A stretch of 64,000 nt of DNA from Bacillota bacterium (GTDB lineage: Bacteria; Bacillota_I; Bacilli_A; RF39; UBA660): contig SVAI01000001.1 in NCBI GenBank assembly GCA_015059495.1, forward strand, positions 248,001-312,000. The letters run 5' to 3'. The notes beneath the pieces are model-generated. The model was given only the letters and a program-made list of their open reading frames with translations. It did not search any database and had not been told where the DNA came from. The translations under genes were made by a program, and so were the position numbers. Positions 61,185 to 64,000 of this stretch are shown here, one piece after another. Within the stretch, counting starts at the first letter, position 1. Each line of letters opens with the position of its first letter.

Positions 61185-62303
61185 ATGAAAATAGCAATGT
61201 TAGGTCATAAAAGAATTCCATCAAGAGAAGGTGGAGTAGAAATTGTAGTAGAAGAGCTTTCTACTAGAATGTCTTCACTTGGTCACGATGTTACTGTCTA
61301 TAATAGAGGAGGTAAACACGATCTTGATAAGAATATAAAGATTGAAAATTTAAACAATTATAAAGGTGTAAAGATTAAGAAAGTATTTACAATAGATAAA
61401 AAAGGTTTAGCAGCTGTTTCTTCATCATTTTTTGCAACTCTTAAAGCATTATTTTCTAAAGTGAAAGTAGTTCACTTTCATGCCGAAGGCCCTTGTTATT
61501 GGACTTGGATAATTAAAAGATTAAGCAAAAAAAGAGTTATTGCTACAATTCATGGATTAGATTGGCAACGATCTAAGTGGGGAAACTTCGCTTCAAAATT
61601 TATCAAAAAAGGTGAACAAAGAGCTGTTAAATATGCAGATGAGATTATTGTACTTTCTAAATCAGTGCAAGAATACTTTAAGAAAACATACAATAGGAAT
61701 ACTGTATTTATTCCAAACGGGGTTAACAAACCTGAAGTAAGAAAACCTAACATAATAAAAAATAAATACAACTTAGATACAAATGAATATATACTATTCC
61801 TAGCAAGAATAGTTCCAGAAAAAGGATTGCATTACTTAATTGATGCTTACAATCAAGTAAAAACTGATAAAAAATTGGTAATTGCAGGTAGTGCAAGTAA
61901 TACAAGTGAGTATTATACTGAAATACTAAATAAGGCAAAAAGCAATAAAAATATAATACTTACTGGATTTGTTGAAGGCGAAGAACTGGATGAGTTATAT
62001 AGTAATTGTTATTTATATTGTCTACCTAGTGACGTGGAAGGTATGCCAATTAGCTTACTTGAAGCGATGAGTTATGGTAAACAAACATTAGTTAGTGATA
62101 TAGATGAAAATAAACAAGTAATAGGAAATTACGGTTTAACTTTTAAAAAGAGTGATATATCAGATTTAAAAGATAAACTAGAATATATTTTAAATAATAA
62201 AAATAAATATAATCCAAAGGAAATCCAAGATTATATATTAAATAAATATAACTGGGATAAGGTTGTAGAAAAAACATTAGATTTATATGGTGGTGAGAAA
62301 TAA
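61185..62303 (+). CDS. Glycosyltransferase family 4
   Basis: A 372-residue GT-B enzyme. The N-terminal acceptor domain begins MKIAMLGHKRIPSREGGVEIVVEEL, as in WcaI/rhamnosyltransferase-like GT4 proteins. The C-terminal donor domain has LARIVPEKGLHYLIDAY and the EGMPISLLEAMSYGKQTLVSD motif with the family's E-x7-E. Adds a sugar to the lipid-linked intermediate in the cytosol. Overlaps the start region of the next gene. Confidence 0.93.
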   Translation: MKIAMLGHKRIPSREGGVEIVVEELSTRMSSLGHDVTVYNRGGKHDLDKNIKIENLNNYKGVKIKKVFTIDKKGLAAVSSSFFATLKALFSKVKVVHFHAEGPCYWTWIIKRLSKKRVIATIHGLDWQRSKWGNFASKFIKKGEQRAVKYADEIIVLSKSVQEYFKKTYNRNTVFIPNGVNKPEVRKPNIIKNKYNLDTNEYILFLARIVPEKGLHYLIDAYNQVKTDKKLVIAGSASNTSEYYTEILNKAKSNKNIILTGFVEGEELDELYSNCYLYCLPSDVEGMPISLLEAMSYGKQTLVSDIDENKQVIGNYGLTFKKSDISDLKDKLEYILNNKNKYNPKEIQDYILNKYNWDKVVEKTLDLYGGEK

Positions 62304-62304
62304 T

Positions 62305-62802
62305 ATGAAGAATATGTTCATAATACTAGAAAAAGTACGCAAAAGAATTAAAAGTATTTTTAAAATTATTGGCTGGAAGATAATGTATCAAAAAGATTTT
62401 TCCATAGGAACTGGAACAGTGTTTTATCCATTAAATCATATTATTATAGAAAAAAATGGAAAAATAAAAATCGGAAAGAATTGTTTTTTTAATAGAAATT
62501 GCTCACTAAATTCGTTAGATGAAATCAATATAGGTAATGATTGTATATTTGGTGAATCTGTAAAAATATATGATCACAATCATTTATTTAAAGAGACAAA
62601 TACCTTAATAAGAAAGCAAAAATTTGAAACAAAGAAAGTTACTATAGGAAATAATTGTTGGATTGGAAGTAACGTAATTATACTTCCAGGAGTAAGTATT
62701 GGGAACAATGTAGTTGTTGCAGCGGGTAGCATAGTTACAAAGAGTATAGAAGATAATTGCGTATTTAAAAACGATATATCTTCTACTAAGAGGTATTATT
62801 GA
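62305..62802 (+). CDS. Hexapeptide-repeat acyltransferase
   Basis: A 165-residue left-handed beta-helix acetyltransferase: IKIGKNCFF, INIGNDCIFG, then the catalytic-His region KIYDHNHLF, and VTIGNNCWIGSNVIILPGVSIGNNVVVAAGSIV. Likely O-acetylates a sugar of the surface polysaccharide. I chose ATG 62305 after GGTGGTGAG over the frame start at 62287, which lies inside the previous gene. Confidence 0.9.
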   Translation: MKNMFIILEKVRKRIKSIFKIIGWKIMYQKDFSIGTGTVFYPLNHIIIEKNGKIKIGKNCFFNRNCSLNSLDEINIGNDCIFGESVKIYDHNHLFKETNTLIRKQKFETKKVTIGNNCWIGSNVIILPGVSIGNNVVVAAGSIVTKSIEDNCVFKNDISSTKRYY

Positions 62803-62804
62803 TT

Positions 62805-63770
62805 ATGAACGAAAAAATATCAATTGTTATCCCAGCATATAATGTTGAAAAATATATAGACAAGTGTTTAGAAAGTGTAGTAGGACAAACATATAAAAAA
62901 ATAGAAATAATACTTGTTAATGATGGATCTAAGGATAACACTCCATTGCTATGTGAAAAATGGAAAGAAAAAGATGAACGTATTATTTATATCTCACAAA
63001 CCAACAAAGGCTTATCTGGTGCAAGAAACACAGGTATTGATAAAGCAACTGGTAAATATATTGTATTTATAGACAGTGATGACTGGATTGAATCTAATAT
63101 GATTGAAATTATGTATAATAACCTAGTTAATAATAATGCTAACATTTCTATCTGCAATAGATGGTATTATTATGAAGAAAACGGAAAAAAATCATTAAGA
63201 TTCAGTAAAGATAAAGGAATTATAAAATTTTCTAAAGAAGAAGCGCTAATGAATTTAATAAATATGAATGATTATGATATGTCAGCTTGGTGTAAAATGT
63301 ATGATACTTCTTTCTTTAAAAAAATAAAATTTCCTGAAGGAAAGTTGTGTGAAGATTATTACATTATGTGCAAGATTTTCGACATGGCTGATTCTATTGT
63401 ATATGATTCCACACCACTTTGTTACTATGTTCAAAGAAGCGGAAGTATAAGTAAGAAAAAAGAATTAATGCTAGACTATATAGAAGCTTCTAAAATTCAA
63501 AATGAATATATAGAAAGAAAATATCCTTCGTTAAAAGTATATAGCAATTCTGCATTGTGTTTATCATTTCTAACAGTTTACAATAAAGGAATATTAAATC
63601 ATACAAAAATAGAAAAAAACATAGTGAAAGAATTCAAAAATGAAGTAAAAATGAGAAAAACATTTGTATACAAAAATGATAAAATAGATTATAAAAGAAA
63701 AATGCAAGTATTTCTATTTGTTTACTTTAGGTTATTGTATAATTTAATTGTTAGAAAAATACTAAAATAG
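62805..63770 (+). CDS. Glycosyltransferase family 2
   Basis: A 321-residue GT-A enzyme: ISIVIPAYNVEKYIDKCLESVVGQ, ILVNDGSKDNT (nucleotide binding), GLSGARNTGIDKA and the metal-binding DSDD in FIDSDDWIE. LCEDYYIMCKI is the C-terminal E-D acceptor motif. Adds one sugar of the repeat unit. ATG 62805 overlaps no RBS problem; TTG 62799 is possible. The end is basic and may contact the membrane. Confidence 0.93.
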   Translation: MNEKISIVIPAYNVEKYIDKCLESVVGQTYKKIEIILVNDGSKDNTPLLCEKWKEKDERIIYISQTNKGLSGARNTGIDKATGKYIVFIDSDDWIESNMIEIMYNNLVNNNANISICNRWYYYEENGKKSLRFSKDKGIIKFSKEEALMNLINMNDYDMSAWCKMYDTSFFKKIKFPEGKLCEDYYIMCKIFDMADSIVYDSTPLCYYVQRSGSISKKKELMLDYIEASKIQNEYIERKYPSLKVYSNSALCLSFLTVYNKGILNHTKIEKNIVKEFKNEVKMRKTFVYKNDKIDYKRKMQVFLFVYFRLLYNLIVRKILK

Positions 63771-63779
63771 AGGTGTAAT

Positions 63780-64000
63780 ATGAATATAATAAAACGAATA
63801 TATAAAAAATTAATTTATGCTCATAAATCGGATTCGAAATCGTATATAAAGTATTTAAAAAAACACGGTGTTACAATTGGTGATAACGTTACATTTTACG
63901 AACCAAATACAAATTACGTTGATACACAAAAAGGATTTCTTATAACAATTGGAAACAATGTAGAGATAACAAGAGGAGTTACCATTATTACTCATGACTA
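63780..64000 (+). CDS. Hexapeptide acyltransferase (3' truncated by window edge)
   Basis: Starts at ATG 63780 after AGAGGTG and runs off the window (73 residues visible). A basic helical start is followed by HGVTIGDNVTFYE and LITIGNNVEITRGVTIITHD, which are hexapeptide repeats ending in the usual catalytic-His region. Second sugar O-acetyltransferase of the polysaccharide operon. Confidence 0.8.
   Translation, partial: MNIIKRIYKKLIYAHKSDSKSYIKYLKKHGVTIGDNVTFYEPNTNYVDTQKGFLITIGNNVEITRGVTIITHD

Overview
The window is very AT-rich, with tightly packed, mostly short genes, strong AGGAGG-type ribosome binding sites and intrinsic terminators with long T-tracts. This points to a low-GC Bacillota bacterium. 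TGA is used as a real stop (for example at 10160-10162 and 31711-31713), so the code is standard and not the Mycoplasma code. Sortase-type and dockerin-like surface proteins suggest a gut-type, uncultured host; that is inference. I saw no tRNA, rRNA or CRISPR array.

Region by region. (1) 1-5702: the end of a type I restriction-modification locus, with partial hsdS, a HEPN-type protein, hsdR and a DUF262/HNH nuclease. (2) 5703-15065: a plasmid-like mobile element with a promoter-driven structured RNA candidate, small hypothetical proteins, a papain-fold-like protein, SSB, a Cro/C1-type protein, a small resolvase with a res-like repeat pair, zinc-ribbon proteins, a possible replication initiator, a DnaB-like protein with a broken P-loop and a large serine recombinase. 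(3) 15129-26814: ordinary accessory genes, mostly monocistronic: macro domain, ASCH, two GNATs, an alpha/beta hydrolase, histidine phosphatase, a membrane XRE regulator, a cytosolic subtilase-like protein, a kinase-like protein, an SDR, and DUF1835-like, DUF362 and cyclophilin-like proteins. (4) 26861-31373: a copper operon under a CsoR operator (csoR, HMA-TauE/SafE-cupredoxin, copA, a 43-residue lipoprotein, a DUF2318 lipoprotein). (5) 31459-38554: a thiol/sulfur-transfer operon (thioredoxin-like, DsbD-like, cysteine desulfurase, TtcA-like, B3/B4), then a CDF transporter, a radical SAM protein and a second TtcA-like protein.

(6) 39930-51292 is the most striking part. Two 1270-residue secreted proteins (beta-helix, BspA-type repeats, SGNH esterase-like domain) end in dockerin-like modules. 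They are interleaved with three proteins sharing a four-cysteine beta-sandwich that resembles a short cohesin: one membrane-anchored, one carrying its own dockerin, one with a sortase-type NPETG anchor. A dockerin gene relic lies between the last two. This looks like a compact cellulosome-like surface assembly, although the cohesin assignment is unproven.

(7) 51421-58723: lipoproteins, a sigma-like regulator beside a two-TM coiled-coil protein, a DUF402 protein, a HIT protein and a NERD/zinc-ribbon gene split by a one-base frameshift. (8) 58733-60242: a promoter, a leader hairpin and a two-gene unit (membrane protein plus abortive-infection-like protein). (9) 60342-64000: the start of a surface polysaccharide operon behind a large operator dyad.

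A repeated theme is a compact punctuation unit: an AGACTAG...CTAGTCT-type terminator whose T-tract runs straight into an extended -10 box (TATGNTATAAT) for the next gene.
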